Shown here: positions 24,013-32,932 of the stretch, in pieces
Layout: each line of letters opens with the position of its first letter
How positions within the stretch are numbered: the first letter of the stretch is position 1
Origin: JALOOB01 sp040766655
Lineage (GTDB): Bacteria; Chloroflexota; Anaerolineae; CG2-30-64-16
Assembly: GCA_040766655.1 (NCBI GenBank)
Contig: JAXGQB010000014.1
Location: 124,001 to 188,000, forward strand
Direction of reading: 5' to 3'
Length of the DNA stretch: 64,000 bases
Notes under the pieces: generated by a model
What the model saw: the letters and a program-made list of their open reading frames with translations, nothing else
What the model was told of the DNA's origin: nothing
The model's database searches: none
Translations under genes and position numbers: made by a program

Positions 24013-26655
24013 TTACTCCTCCGCGGCCGGCTTAGGCTTGCGGGTACGGCTCTTGGGCTTGGCCTGGCCGATGGCCTCAGGCATGGTATCAGAAGTCGCC
24101 GGTTTGGGCGTACGCCGTGTGCTTGTGGTGCGCTTTGCCGGGGCCGCAACTACGGCCGGCTCAATGCTTTCCGCGACGGGCTGCTCCCCTTCTGGCGCTG
24201 CCACCTTCTTCGCCCGCGTGCGGGCCCGCGGCTTGGGGCTTGCAGCGGTTTTGGCTGCAGTGGTCTCCGCCGGTGCCACAGGCGCCGGTAGCGCCGGTGG
24301 CGGAGTTGCGGCTGGCAGCTCTGTGACGTCGGGTGCCGGCGCAGCAGCCTCAGCCGCGACCTCAGGCGCCACCGCCTTCGGCTTCCTCGTTCTGCTGCGC
24401 GGCTTCCGGGCGGGAGCCGCGTCCGCAACAGGCGCTGCAACATCCGCCGGGACGCTGTCTGCTGCGACATCTGCTGGCGCCCCCGGCAGTTCCACGACAG
24501 GTGGCTCCGCCGACGGTTCCACGACGGGTGGCGCCGCCGGCAGTTCCACGACAGGTGGCACCGCCACAGCCGCCTCAGGGTGCGTGTCGCCCTCTTCGGT
24601 CGCCGTCTCAGACTCTGATCCGGCCGTGCGGCCGTTCTTGCTGCGGCCGCGTCCGCCACGCCGTCCCCGGCGTGATTTGGACTTGGCTGCCACCGGTTCC
24701 TCGCCCACACCGTTCTCAGCCGGAGCCAACGCGCCCATCGACTCCTCGTCGGGCGACGTGGCTTCTTCCTCGGCCTCCTCCACGATCGATACAAACGGCA
24801 ACGCCGCGCTGAGGTCGCCTTCCGGGCGATCCTCTTCCAGGAGGAACTGGGCCCAGGGTCCCGACATGCCATCAGCCGTCACACCGTAGAACACGCGCAA
24901 CTTGCCGTCGGGCATCCGCAGCACGAGATCGTACCGCAACTTCTTAGCGCGCCGCGCGGCCTGCCAGAGTCCATGTTCGCCCAGCCAGGTCACGTTCTCC
25001 GGACCGTCAGGATGCGTGAGGTGCTGGTTGATGGCGTAGCTCCACAGCTTGCGGGCGGAGTGTATGGTGACGTTCTGCACCACATTGCCGTTGCGGAGGT
25101 CGCGGATCGCAAAGTAGCGGCTGCCCTTTCTCTCTTCCATGCTGACCAGCTCGACCCCGATGGCCGGAAGCTCGGCCTCTTGCTCCTCGACCGGTTCCGT
25201 AGCAGGCGCGGGCTGGGGCGCAGGCTCAGGCGTAGACCCGGGCCGCTTGGCCGGCGGACGGCTTCGGGCAGGCCGGGTCCCGCGCTCGGCTGCCGGGGCA
25301 GGCGTCTCGACGGGCGCACTCGCACGCTGCACGGGACGCTGCGCGCCCATGACGAGTCGTACCAACTCATCACGCACGGCTTCGTCGGTCTCCCCTTCCT
25401 CACGGACATAGACGCGCGTCTGCCCCAACGCATAGGGCTTGTCGGTCCCATTGGGAATCGCGGCACGCAGCACGGGGACGCCGTGCGATTGGGTGATATC
25501 CACCGCCGCGTCGAGAGGGGGTGTGACGTTGCGCTCGATCTCGCGCTTCAGAAGCAGTACGGCATCTTCCGGCGCTTCGACGCCTCGCGGCGGACGCTTA
25601 TCGGCTGAAACACCGACGTAGATGGTGCCACCGCTGGTGTTGGCGAAAGCAACCACGTCACACAGGATCTTCTGGAGGCTGCCGCTCTCACGCGCCATGG
25701 TCTCATGAAACGCCTGAACGATGTTCGGGCCCTGTTCGCGCGCTGCATCGACGTGGTCGAACGGCGCCTCAGCAGGCGGGCGATACGGGCGCATGAGGGA
25801 GAAATCATTGCCTTCCAGCACCCCACGCAATGAGTCGAAGCTCACGTCGCGCATCATGATCTCTGTGACGCGGTCGCCGATGCCAAGGCGATTCTTGTCG
25901 CGCGGGTCGCGCGCAAGTCGATGTGCATCGGAACCCTGCATCAGGTGCATGCGCCTGGGATATTCGGGCTTGGAACCATCGAAGAACCGCAGTGTCGAGC
26001 GCCGTGAGGCGCTTTCCAGGTCGGTCACTTCGAGCGCATGGAGGTTCGCGTCTTGGGTGAAGGCAATGCGGGTCTGCCCGCCAAAGCTCATGCCCTGCAG
26101 TGCGACGCCGTGTGTGGAGTTCGCGTGGGCCGCGATGACGAGACCACCGGCCTCCCGGATAACCCGGTAAGCGGTGATGACGTCCGTGGTCGGACCGACC
26201 TCCGTCACGCCTTCAGCGAGTCGATCCATTGGCACGTTGAGGCGTAACAGGAGCAGTTCCAGTGTTCGGAGCGGGGTCTCGGGCGGAAAAAGGCCGAGGA
26301 TGTGAAAGCCAAACGTGGCGGTGAATTCGAATCCCGGCAATACCAGGATTTTGTCGCCCAGGCGACGGTACTCATCTAAGTCCCGCCGTTCCTGCGGCCG
26401 CAAGCGGTCATTTGCCTCTAGCCAGGTGAGCCGTTCAATCTCGGCTCTCAGTCTGGCAATCCCTTCCACAGTGTTGTGGTCCGTGATTGCCACAATGTCG
26501 AGGCCCTTGGTTTCCGCTTTCTGCAGCCACTGCAGGTATGTTGTGCCTGGTTCCAGCCAGTCTGCCGATGCGGGGGTGTGCAAATGGATGTCCACCCGCC
26601 GCCAATCACCCTCAGGCGCCCGGAAGCTCCTTCTTATTCTTTTGTTCTCGGGCAC
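24013..26655 (-). CDS. PHP phosphoesterase / AlbA (Schlafen-like) fusion with long basic tail
   Basis: An 880-aa protein. Residues 20-290 are a PHP domain: DIHLHTPAS (His24, His26), AITDHNTVEG (Asp59, His60), a HANSTHG motif and SDAHR near 243 keep the metal ligands, so hydrolysis is plausible. Residues about 310-440 are an AlbA_2/Schlafen-type domain (ESGSLQKILCDVVAFANTSGG then TIYVGVSADKRPP). A Pro/Arg linker leads to a further small domain (about 505-610, FAIRDLRNGNVVQNVT...). The final 250 residues are low-complexity Ala/Pro/Lys with RGRRGGRGR and repeated PRSRTRKPK motifs, which look DNA- or RNA-binding. GTG start; GAAAGGAG is 18 nt upstream. Tentatively nucleic-acid-linked. Confidence 0.85.
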   Translation of the reverse strand: MPENKRIRRSFRAPEGDWRRVDIHLHTPASADWLEPGTTYLQWLQKAETKGLDIVAITDHNTVEGIARLRAEIERLTWLEANDRLRPQERRDLDEYRRLGDKILVLPGFEFTATFGFHILGLFPPETPLRTLELLLLRLNVPMDRLAEGVTEVGPTTDVITAYRVIREAGGLVIAAHANSTHGVALQGMSFGGQTRIAFTQDANLHALEVTDLESASRRSTLRFFDGSKPEYPRRMHLMQGSDAHRLARDPRDKNRLGIGDRVTEIMMRDVSFDSLRGVLEGNDFSLMRPYRPPAEAPFDHVDAAREQGPNIVQAFHETMARESGSLQKILCDVVAFANTSGGTIYVGVSADKRPPRGVEAPEDAVLLLKREIERNVTPPLDAAVDITQSHGVPVLRAAIPNGTDKPYALGQTRVYVREEGETDEAVRDELVRLVMGAQRPVQRASAPVETPAPAAERGTRPARSRPPAKRPGSTPEPAPQPAPATEPVEEQEAELPAIGVELVSMEERKGSRYFAIRDLRNGNVVQNVTIHSARKLWSYAINQHLTHPDGPENVTWLGEHGLWQAARRAKKLRYDLVLRMPDGKLRVFYGVTADGMSGPWAQFLLEEDRPEGDLSAALPFVSIVEEAEEEATSPDEESMGALAPAENGVGEEPVAAKSKSRRGRRGGRGRSKNGRTAGSESETATEEGDTHPEAAVAVPPVVELPAAPPVVEPSAEPPVVELPGAPADVAADSVPADVAAPVADAAPARKPRSRTRKPKAVAPEVAAEAAAPAPDVTELPAATPPPALPAPVAPAETTAAKTAASPKPRARTRAKKVAAPEGEQPVAESIEPAVVAAPAKRTTSTRRTPKPATSDTMPEAIGQAKPKSRTRKPKPAAEE

Positions 26656-26756
26656 AGTCGTAATGTGTCACTCCTTTCATAAACACCAGGCCCGGTCCTT
26701 CCGGCCGAGCCTGACTCAGGGAATCATCATTCCCGGTACACTCAGTACTGCTTGAC

Positions 26757-26785
26757 AGTATGCTGGAGTTCTGTCTGAATGTCAA
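26757..26785 (-). promoter_or_regulatory. promoter of the PHP-AlbA gene
   Basis: On the minus strand, TTGACA (26780-26785), a 17-bp spacer and CATACT (26757-26762). The segment is framed by an inverted repeat CTTGACA (26751-26757) and TGTCAAG (26780-26786). The transcript has about 95 nt of leader containing a hairpin, CAGGC...GCCTG. Confidence 0.65.
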
Positions 26786-26830
26786 GTTTGGCGCATGCAC
26801 TCTTTTTGTGAAGCAGTTGAACCGCAGTAG

Positions 26831-26874
26831 GATGGCCCATCCCCGAAAACGATTTCGCTCGGGGATCAGCCATC
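26831..26874. other. unassigned intergenic hairpin (26656-27015 gap)
   Basis: ATCCCCGA (26839-26846) pairs with TCGGGGAT (26859-26866), and outer GATGGC pairs with GCCATC. There is no T-run on either side. It lies downstream of lon on the minus strand. Apart from this, the gap holds the PHP-AlbA promoter and the repeats at 26956-27027. Confidence 0.45.
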
Positions 26875-26955
26875 CATCGACCTGACCGGTTCAAGCCGCA
26901 GCGGGCATCACGGAGCTTCTTCTACGCTCAGCGGTCTTGAAGCTTAGATTCTGTC

Positions 26956-26976
26956 ACCCTGAGCGAAGCGAAGGGT
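26956..26976. repeat. extragenic palindromic element
   Basis: ACCCTGAGCGAAGCGAAGGGT, with arms ACCCT/AGGGT around a GAGCGAAGCGA core. It is the common CCTGAGC-type extragenic repeat, also seen in variant form at 61331. Confidence 0.5.
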
Positions 26977-26994
26977 CTCGCCTACGGTGCCAGT

Positions 26995-27027
26995 TCAGCA
27001 TGACAAGATCCAGACTTACAGACTACT
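26995..27027 (-). repeat. third copy of the 33-nt dispersed repeat, overlapping the lon stop
   Basis: On the minus strand it begins AGTAGTCTGTAAGTCTGG and ends GTCATGCTGA. It matches copy 2 at 16083-16115 at 30 of 33 positions. The TAA in AGTCTGTAA is the lon stop codon, so the repeat encodes the final Ser-Ser-Leu of Lon. Confidence 0.75.
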
Positions 27028-29547
27028 TTGCGCCTCGACAGGTTCCTGAGGCACCTCAGCCGCAGGCGTCTCGGCCGCCGAAGCCTCCTCCTGGCCGTTT
27101 TGCGGGACCGTGCTCTCAGCCTTCCCATCCGTCAGCGCCGCCTCAATGACCTCTTCGACACGCTCGACGAAGACGAAATTCATCTTCTTTCGCACGTTGT
27201 CCGGCAGGTCGTCCAGGTCGCCCTCATTGCGCTTCGGCAGGATCACGGTGGTCAGCCCGAACCGGTTGGCTGCCAGGACCTTCTCCTTGACCCCACCGAT
27301 GGGGAGCACCTGTCCCCGAAGCGTGATCTCACCGGTCATCCCCACATTCTTGCGCACGGGCCGGCCGGTCAGCAGGCTGACGAGCGCGGTCGCCATCGTG
27401 ACACCGGCGCTCGGGCCATCCTTCGGCGTCGCGCCGGCCGGGATGTGCAGGTGAATGTCGCTCTTGGTGTAGAAGTCCTCCGGGATGCCGTAATCCTTCG
27501 CCTTGTTGCGCACCCAGGAGAGCGCGGCCTGGGCCGACTCCTTCATCACATCGCCGAGCTGTCCCGTCAGCTGAAATCCCTTGCCGCCCGCCATTCGGGT
27601 GGCCTCGAGGAACAGCACGTCGCCGCCGACCGGAGTCCAGGCCAGGCCCGTTGCCACGCCCGGCGCCTCGACGCGTTCGGCCACGTCCTCGAGGAACTTC
27701 GGCCTGCCGAGATACTCCGTCACCTTCTCGCGCGCGATCTCCACGGCCCCGATCTGCGGCCCTTTCTCCGCGACACGGGTCGCCACCTTGCGGGCAATCC
27801 GCCCGATCTGGCGCTCCAGGCTGCGGACGCCGGCTTCACGGGTGTACTCGCGCACGATGCGCCGCAGCGCGTCTTCGGTGAAGGTGATCTCGTCGGGACG
27901 CAGTCCGTTTTCCTTGATCTGGCGCGGGACGAGATAGCCCTCCGCAATCTTGACCTTCTCCTCTTCCGTGTAGGATGAGAGCTGGATGATCTCCATGCGA
28001 TCGAGCAACGGCTGCGGGATGGTCTCCATCCAGTTGGCCGTTGTGATGAAGAACACCTGGCTCAGGTCGAACGGCACGTCGAGATAGTGATCCCGGAACT
28101 CGCGGTTCTGCTCCGGGTCGAGCACTTCGAGCAACGCGCTCGATGGATCGCCGCGGAAATCACGTCCCAGTTTGTCCACTTCGTCCAGGATGAAGACCGG
28201 ATTGCGGCTTTCTGCCCGCCGGATATTCTGGATGATCCGGCCCGGCATCGAACCGATATACGTGCGACGGAACCCGCGCACCTCAGCCTCGTCGCGCACG
28301 CCACCGAGGGCCATGCGGACAAACTTGCGGCCCATGGCGCGCGCGACCGACTGTCCCAGTGACGTCTTGCCGGTGCCGGGCGGGCCGACGAAGCAGAGGA
28401 TCACGCCCTCACGCTCGCGACGGATGTGATCGACGCCCGCCTGCTCGGGATCTTCGACGCCCTCGGCCTCGCGGGCCTCCTTGCGCTCCATGCGCAGCTT
28501 GCGCACGGCCAGGAACTCGAGGATCCGGTCCTTGATCTCCTCCAGGCCGTAGTGGTCCTCGTCGAGCACCTGGCGCGCGTGCGCGATGTCGAGATTGTCC
28601 GGTGTGCCCTTGTTCCAGGGCAGGTTGACCATCCAATCCAGGTAGGTCTTGATCACCGTGTACTCGGCAGCCTGCGAAGGCATCTTGCGCATCCGGTCCA
28701 GTTCGCGTCGCGCTTCCTTCTCCGCCTCTGCCGGCATGCCGGCCTCAGCAATGCGATGCTCGTAGTCCTGCAGCTCTGCCTCTTGCTCGTCGCCCTCGCC
28801 GAGTTCCTTCTGGATCGCCTTGAGTTGCTCGCGCAGGAAGTACTCGCGCTGCATCTTGGTCATCTCGTCCTGGGCCTGGGTCTGAATCTTGCGCCCAAGT
28901 TCCAGCACCTCCAGCTCCTTGGAGAGAATCGTGTTGAGCTTGTTCAGCTTCTGCGACACCGGGTCGACTTCGAGGATTTCCTGCGCCTGCGCAGGCTCCA
29001 TGCGCGTGCTGGCTGCCACCAGGTAAGCCAGCTGTCGCGCGGTGCTCGCGTTCATCGCCGCAGTCTCGAGCTCCTCGGGCATGTGCGGCACGAGCGACAC
29101 CAGCCGGCGGAACAGGTCGAGGGTCGCGCGCGTGCGCGCCTCCTGTTCGAGGTCCTCCTCGTCCTCCTGATCCGGGATCTCCTCGACCCGCGCGCGCAGA
29201 TAGGGCTGCTCCTGCAGGTACTCGGTGATGCGGATGCGTTCGATGCCCTGCACGATGAGACGGACGGTGCCATCGGGCGCGCGCAGCATCCGATGGACGA
29301 TCGCAGCGGTGCCCGTCTGGAAGATCTGCTCCGGCGAGGGCTCCTCGATGTCCGGATCCTGCGACGCAAAGAGCCCGATGATGCGCTGATCCGCCACATC
29401 GACCAGTGCGTCGTCGACGAGTCGAATCGAGCGCTCCTGGCCGATCGTCAGAGGCAGCCACATCATCGGATACACGACCACGCCCCGCAGGGGCAGGATC
29501 GGAAGTTCAGCCGGGATAGTCAGTTCATGTGGTTCGCCAACACTCAT
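27016..29547 (-). CDS. lon: ATP-dependent protease Lon
   Basis: An 843-aa protease that degrades damaged and regulatory proteins in the cytoplasm. It has a LAN substrate-binding domain (residues 12-210), a coiled coil, the AAA+ domain with Walker A GPPGTGKTS (near 388) and Walker B-like FILDEVDKLG, and a C-terminal protease domain. Catalytic Ser is in KDGPSAG (about 713) and Lys in PIGGVKEKV (about 755). The C-terminal tail is Ala/Glu-rich. The ATG overlaps the stop of hsp20 (ATGA), so the two stress genes are one operon. Confidence 0.97.
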   Translation of the reverse strand: MSVGEPHELTIPAELPILPLRGVVVYPMMWLPLTIGQERSIRLVDDALVDVADQRIIGLFASQDPDIEEPSPEQIFQTGTAAIVHRMLRAPDGTVRLIVQGIERIRITEYLQEQPYLRARVEEIPDQEDEEDLEQEARTRATLDLFRRLVSLVPHMPEELETAAMNASTARQLAYLVAASTRMEPAQAQEILEVDPVSQKLNKLNTILSKELEVLELGRKIQTQAQDEMTKMQREYFLREQLKAIQKELGEGDEQEAELQDYEHRIAEAGMPAEAEKEARRELDRMRKMPSQAAEYTVIKTYLDWMVNLPWNKGTPDNLDIAHARQVLDEDHYGLEEIKDRILEFLAVRKLRMERKEAREAEGVEDPEQAGVDHIRREREGVILCFVGPPGTGKTSLGQSVARAMGRKFVRMALGGVRDEAEVRGFRRTYIGSMPGRIIQNIRRAESRNPVFILDEVDKLGRDFRGDPSSALLEVLDPEQNREFRDHYLDVPFDLSQVFFITTANWMETIPQPLLDRMEIIQLSSYTEEEKVKIAEGYLVPRQIKENGLRPDEITFTEDALRRIVREYTREAGVRSLERQIGRIARKVATRVAEKGPQIGAVEIAREKVTEYLGRPKFLEDVAERVEAPGVATGLAWTPVGGDVLFLEATRMAGGKGFQLTGQLGDVMKESAQAALSWVRNKAKDYGIPEDFYTKSDIHLHIPAGATPKDGPSAGVTMATALVSLLTGRPVRKNVGMTGEITLRGQVLPIGGVKEKVLAANRFGLTTVILPKRNEGDLDDLPDNVRKKMNFVFVERVEEVIEAALTDGKAESTVPQNGQEEASAAETPAAEVPQEPVEAQSSL

Positions 29548-29948
29548 TCGGTTTCACCTTCGTTCGCTTCACCTGCTGATTCGGCCGACGTCCGGACGGG
29601 TACGCGCCGCACGAGCGCCTTCGGCAGGGTTATCTTCAAAAACCCATTCTCATAGATGGCCTGCTGGCCTGTGCTCTCCAGGGCCCAAGGCAGGTGCACC
29701 TGGGTGCGAAATGGGCCATGGCGTATCTCCATCTGCTGATACGCGAGCTTCTCGGTGGGATCACGCCGCTCGCCGCTGACGATGAGAGAACGGCCCTGTA
29801 ACATGATCTCGTAGTCGTTGGGACCAAGTCCCGCGATTTCAATTACCACCACCACGGTGCTGTCTGTCTCATAGACGTCCGTCGGTGGACGCCACATTGT
29901 CTCGGCGCCGAGGCCCCAGCGAGCATTGCCGTAATTCTCACGAAACAC
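29544..29948 (-). CDS. Hsp20/alpha-crystallin family small heat-shock protein
   Basis: A 134-aa chaperone. The alpha-crystallin domain runs from MWRPPTDVYETDSTVVVVIEIAG to ENGFLKITLPKALVRRVPV, with ENGFLKITLPK as the conserved terminal strand. GTG at 29948 is chosen because AGGAGG lies 8 nt upstream; ATGs farther upstream (29984, 29981) lack a clear site. It is the first gene of hsp20-lon and presumably holds unfolded proteins for refolding or for Lon. An inverted repeat at 30029-30057 upstream may control it. Confidence 0.93.
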   Translation of the reverse strand: MFRENYGNARWGLGAETMWRPPTDVYETDSTVVVVIEIAGLGPNDYEIMLQGRSLIVSGERRDPTEKLAYQQMEIRHGPFRTQVHLPWALESTGQQAIYENGFLKITLPKALVRRVPVRTSAESAGEANEGETE

Positions 29949-30028
29949 GTACGCATCCTCCTGATTGCAGTTCGATGTCATCATTGTAACACAACGAAGG
30001 GCGCCCATGACAAGCCCTATTCGAGGAT

Positions 30029-30057
30029 AACATTCGTACGTTTCAAGTACGCTTGTT
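30029..30057. promoter_or_regulatory. candidate operator upstream of hsp20-lon
   Basis: A 29-bp imperfect inverted repeat, AACATTCGTAC - 7 nt - GTACGCTTGTT, with nine of eleven pairs. It differs from CIRCE and from the HspR HAIR element. Inside it, on the minus strand, CTTGAAA resembles a heat-shock -35 hexamer. It lies about 80-110 bp before hsp20 and just before the promoter of the opposite gene. Confidence 0.4.
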
Positions 30058-30081
30058 TTTCGTTAACAGACCGTTAGCAGG

Positions 30082-30110
30082 TTGACGCCATCTCCATTTC
30101 CGCGTATAGT
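30082..30110 (+). promoter_or_regulatory. promoter of the cyclodeaminase-family gene
   Basis: TTGACG (30082-30087), a 17-bp spacer and TATAGT (30105-30110). Start near 30117, 60 nt before the TTG start codon. Confidence 0.75.
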
Positions 30111-30176
30111 CTCAGGCAGTCGAAGAGACCGCGGGTCTGCCGCGCATCCCCAACCCTGCACTTCGGAGGACTCTCC

Positions 30177-30827
30177 TTGAGCACCACGCCACTCATCGAC
30201 CTGACGATCAGGGACTTCGTTCGTGACCTTGCATCCAGCGATCCTGCACCCGGTGGCGGCGCAGCGGCAGCCGTCGCTGCCGCGATGGGCGCTGCGCTGA
30301 CTGCGATGACCGCGGCACTGACGATCGGCCGCGGGCGATACGCGGACGTCGAAAGCGAGATGCGCGACATCCATCTCCGGTCGCAACAGCTGGCGTCGGA
30401 GCTCCTGGCGTTGGTGGATGCAGACGCGGCGAGTTATACGGGCGTGATGGACGCCTATCAGCTGCCCGCAGGCACCGAAGAGGAGCGGTCCGTCCGCCAC
30501 GACGCCATTCAGGCCACGATGCGGCAGGCAACGGACGTCCCCCTGGCCGTCGCCGAGGCATGCGTGCAGGTGCTTGAGCTGGCAGCAGTGGCAGCGGAAA
30601 TGGGCAACAGGAATGCCAGGGGTGACGTTGCCGCCGGCGCGCACCTCGCCCAGGCAGCCCTGCTGAGCGTCGGGCGCAACGTGCGCCTGAACGTGTCGGG
30701 CATGGACGATCACGACTTCCGCCGCCTGGCAGAGGCGCGCGTCAGCAACTTGCTTGCGCGGGGAGACGACCTGGTCCGGCGTGCAACCGCGGCGCGCAGC
30801 CGCGTTGCTGTTCCAACCCCCGCGTGA
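30177..30827 (+). CDS. formiminotransferase-cyclodeaminase-like protein (FTCD_C)
   Basis: A 216-aa helical protein of the cyclodeaminase/cyclohydrolase family: SSDPAPGGGAAAAVAAAMGAAL is the signature that contacts folate, followed by DADAASYTGVMDAY and RNARGDVAAGAHLA. Family members convert formimino- or methenyl-tetrahydrofolate. TTG start with GGAGG 7 nt upstream. It is followed after 36 nt by the large membrane protein gene. The link to folate is from the family; the exact reaction is not shown. Confidence 0.87.
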   Translation: MSTTPLIDLTIRDFVRDLASSDPAPGGGAAAAVAAAMGAALTAMTAALTIGRGRYADVESEMRDIHLRSQQLASELLALVDADAASYTGVMDAYQLPAGTEEERSVRHDAIQATMRQATDVPLAVAEACVQVLELAAVAAEMGNRNARGDVAAGAHLAQAALLSVGRNVRLNVSGMDDHDFRRLAEARVSNLLARGDDLVRRATAARSRVAVPTPA

Positions 30828-30863
30828 TCCCTGGGCATTAAGCAACACAGAGGTGCAACCCAC

Positions 30864-32903
30864 GTGCCTGATCGAAAGACGACCGGATCGACTGGCGCAC
30901 GAAGGTCCCTGCTTCCTTCCGGAGGAGCAGCGCTGGCCTACGTCCTGCTCACGTTCGCCATGACCTGGCCGCTGGTCACGCGATTTGCCAGCGCGATCCC
31001 CGGCGATGGCTTCGATGGCTGGCAAAACTACTGGAACCTGTGGTGGGTGAAGGTGGCGCTGGTCGAGCAGTTCACGTCGCCTTGGTTCGCGAATCTGCTC
31101 TATCACCCCACAGGCGTCAGCCTGCTGTTTCATACCCTCAACGTCTTCAACGGCGTGACTTTCTTGCCCGTGCAGCTGGCGCTGGGCCTCATCCCGGCCT
31201 ACAATGCAGTTGTCGTATTCAGCTTTGCCGCCGGTGGCCTGGGCGGCTATCTCCTGACGCGCGAAACGCTGGGACCCCGCAGCAGCCGCCTGGCAGCATT
31301 GACGGCAGGCGCGATCTTCACCTTCTCGCCCTATCACTTCGCCCACCTCCTGGGCCACATGCAGCTGATCGCGCTGGAATGGCTGCCCTTCTACGCCCTC
31401 TATCTACTGCGCGTTCTCCGCGCCGCAAGCACCGGTTCGCGCCCCAGGCTGACACGAGAGGCAGCGCTCGCGACGCTGTTCCTGGTATTGGTCGCGCTCT
31501 GCGATTGGTACTATGCGTTCTACTGCCTCATCCTGACCGCCGTCGTGTTCGTCGTGCTGGCCGTCGTGAAGACGGTGCAGGGCCGGCACGCGACCCTGGG
31601 CCGCGGCCTGGCCGCGCTTGCCGGCGTGTGGATGGGCGCCGGACTGATCCTGAGCCCGCTCATCTTGCCGATGGTGCGGGAAGCCCGACAGGCTGACTAC
31701 ATGGTGCCCGGCGCAGAGCAAAGCCGCATGCTCTCGGCTGACCTGCTGGCCTTCGTGACGCCCCATCAGTTCCATCCGATCTGGGGCGAATGGGCCGCCG
31801 GGCGGTCGGCCGCCTTCAGTGCAACCGCATCCGAATACACCGTGTTTGCCGGCTACACCGTCTTGGCGCTCGGCATCGTCGGCCTCGCATCCCGGTGGCC
31901 ACGCGGCCTGAAGGTGGTCTGGGCAGGGGTGGCGCTGGTCTTCGCCGTGCTGGCGCTCGGGCCGGTGCTGCACATCAACGGTCAGACCGTGCTCCTGTCC
32001 GGCGGTCGTGAGATCGCCCTGCCCTACCGGATGATCGGCTCGCTGCCCTTCGTCAACATCATGCGGTCCATCTCCAGGCTGGACGTCATCGTCATGCTGG
32101 CCCTCGGCGTGCTGGCGGGCGTAGGCTTGAACGCGCTGGTGCGCCGCGTGCGCGCAGGATGGGCCGTGGGCGTGCTTGCGCTGGGACTCGTCCTCTTCGA
32201 GTTCCTCCCCATCCCCTATCCCATGAGCGCACCCGACACGCCGGAATGGTATAAGAAGATCGCCCAGGACGGCCGCTCCGGTGCAGTGCTGAATCTGCCC
32301 ATGAACTGGGACCGTCCGGGCTACCTGCTCTACCAGACCGAGCATCGGAAGCCGCTGACCGCGGCCTACATCAGCCGGGAGGACCCGCGCACCATGGTCG
32401 AGCGCGCGCCTGTGCTCCAGCACTTCCGCCACCTTGGGCCCGACATCATCGACATCGACCTGTCTGGCCAGGGCCAGCAGGTGCTGGCCGGCCTCGATGT
32501 TCGGTGGGTCGTGCTCGATCGCTACAAGATGCCGTCAGGCGCTGAACGCGAGGTGACCGAGGCCCTTGCCGGGGAAATCTTCGCCGGACGTGAGCCGGCG
32601 TACGCCGACGAAAGGCTGACCGTCTATGAGGTGGCCAACGAGGGTCCGCAGGAGCCTTACCTGGTGCTCGGCACGGGTTGGGGACCCTTCGATCCGGCGA
32701 CGAACACCCGCACTCTCGGCGACAGCGCAACGGTCATCGTCATGGCGCCGGCAGCCGGCGTGGTGACGGTGGAGGTAACCCTGACCGGGAATGAGGCGAG
32801 GCGCTTCGACGTCCGGCTTGCCGCCGAGCGCGGTGCGAACACCCTCAGGCTGGCGGCGCCGGCCGGGGGCGCGGCAGCGGTTTCCGGGTTGCGCATAAAG
32901 TAG
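30864..32903 (+). CDS. polytopic membrane protein, GT-C-like
   Basis: A 679-aa protein. Residues about 25-440 contain ten to twelve membrane helices, starting with ALAYVLLTFAMTWPLV and an acidic loop with GDGFDGWQNYWNLWW, which fits the GT-C glycosyltransferase pattern (acidic residues in the first large loop). The last 240 residues are soluble and exported, beginning with PMSAPDTPEWYKKIAQDG. Many such proteins in Chloroflexi are annotated as hypothetical. GTG start with AGAGGTG upstream. Transfer of a lipid-linked sugar outside the membrane is inference. Confidence 0.78.
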   Translation: MPDRKTTGSTGARRSLLPSGGAALAYVLLTFAMTWPLVTRFASAIPGDGFDGWQNYWNLWWVKVALVEQFTSPWFANLLYHPTGVSLLFHTLNVFNGVTFLPVQLALGLIPAYNAVVVFSFAAGGLGGYLLTRETLGPRSSRLAALTAGAIFTFSPYHFAHLLGHMQLIALEWLPFYALYLLRVLRAASTGSRPRLTREAALATLFLVLVALCDWYYAFYCLILTAVVFVVLAVVKTVQGRHATLGRGLAALAGVWMGAGLILSPLILPMVREARQADYMVPGAEQSRMLSADLLAFVTPHQFHPIWGEWAAGRSAAFSATASEYTVFAGYTVLALGIVGLASRWPRGLKVVWAGVALVFAVLALGPVLHINGQTVLLSGGREIALPYRMIGSLPFVNIMRSISRLDVIVMLALGVLAGVGLNALVRRVRAGWAVGVLALGLVLFEFLPIPYPMSAPDTPEWYKKIAQDGRSGAVLNLPMNWDRPGYLLYQTEHRKPLTAAYISREDPRTMVERAPVLQHFRHLGPDIIDIDLSGQGQQVLAGLDVRWVVLDRYKMPSGAEREVTEALAGEIFAGREPAYADERLTVYEVANEGPQEPYLVLGTGWGPFDPATNTRTLGDSATVIVMAPAAGVVTVEVTLTGNEARRFDVRLAAERGANTLRLAAPAGGAAAVSGLRIK

Positions 32904-32932
32904 AGAGGTCCTGGACCGTCGGCATCCCGGGC

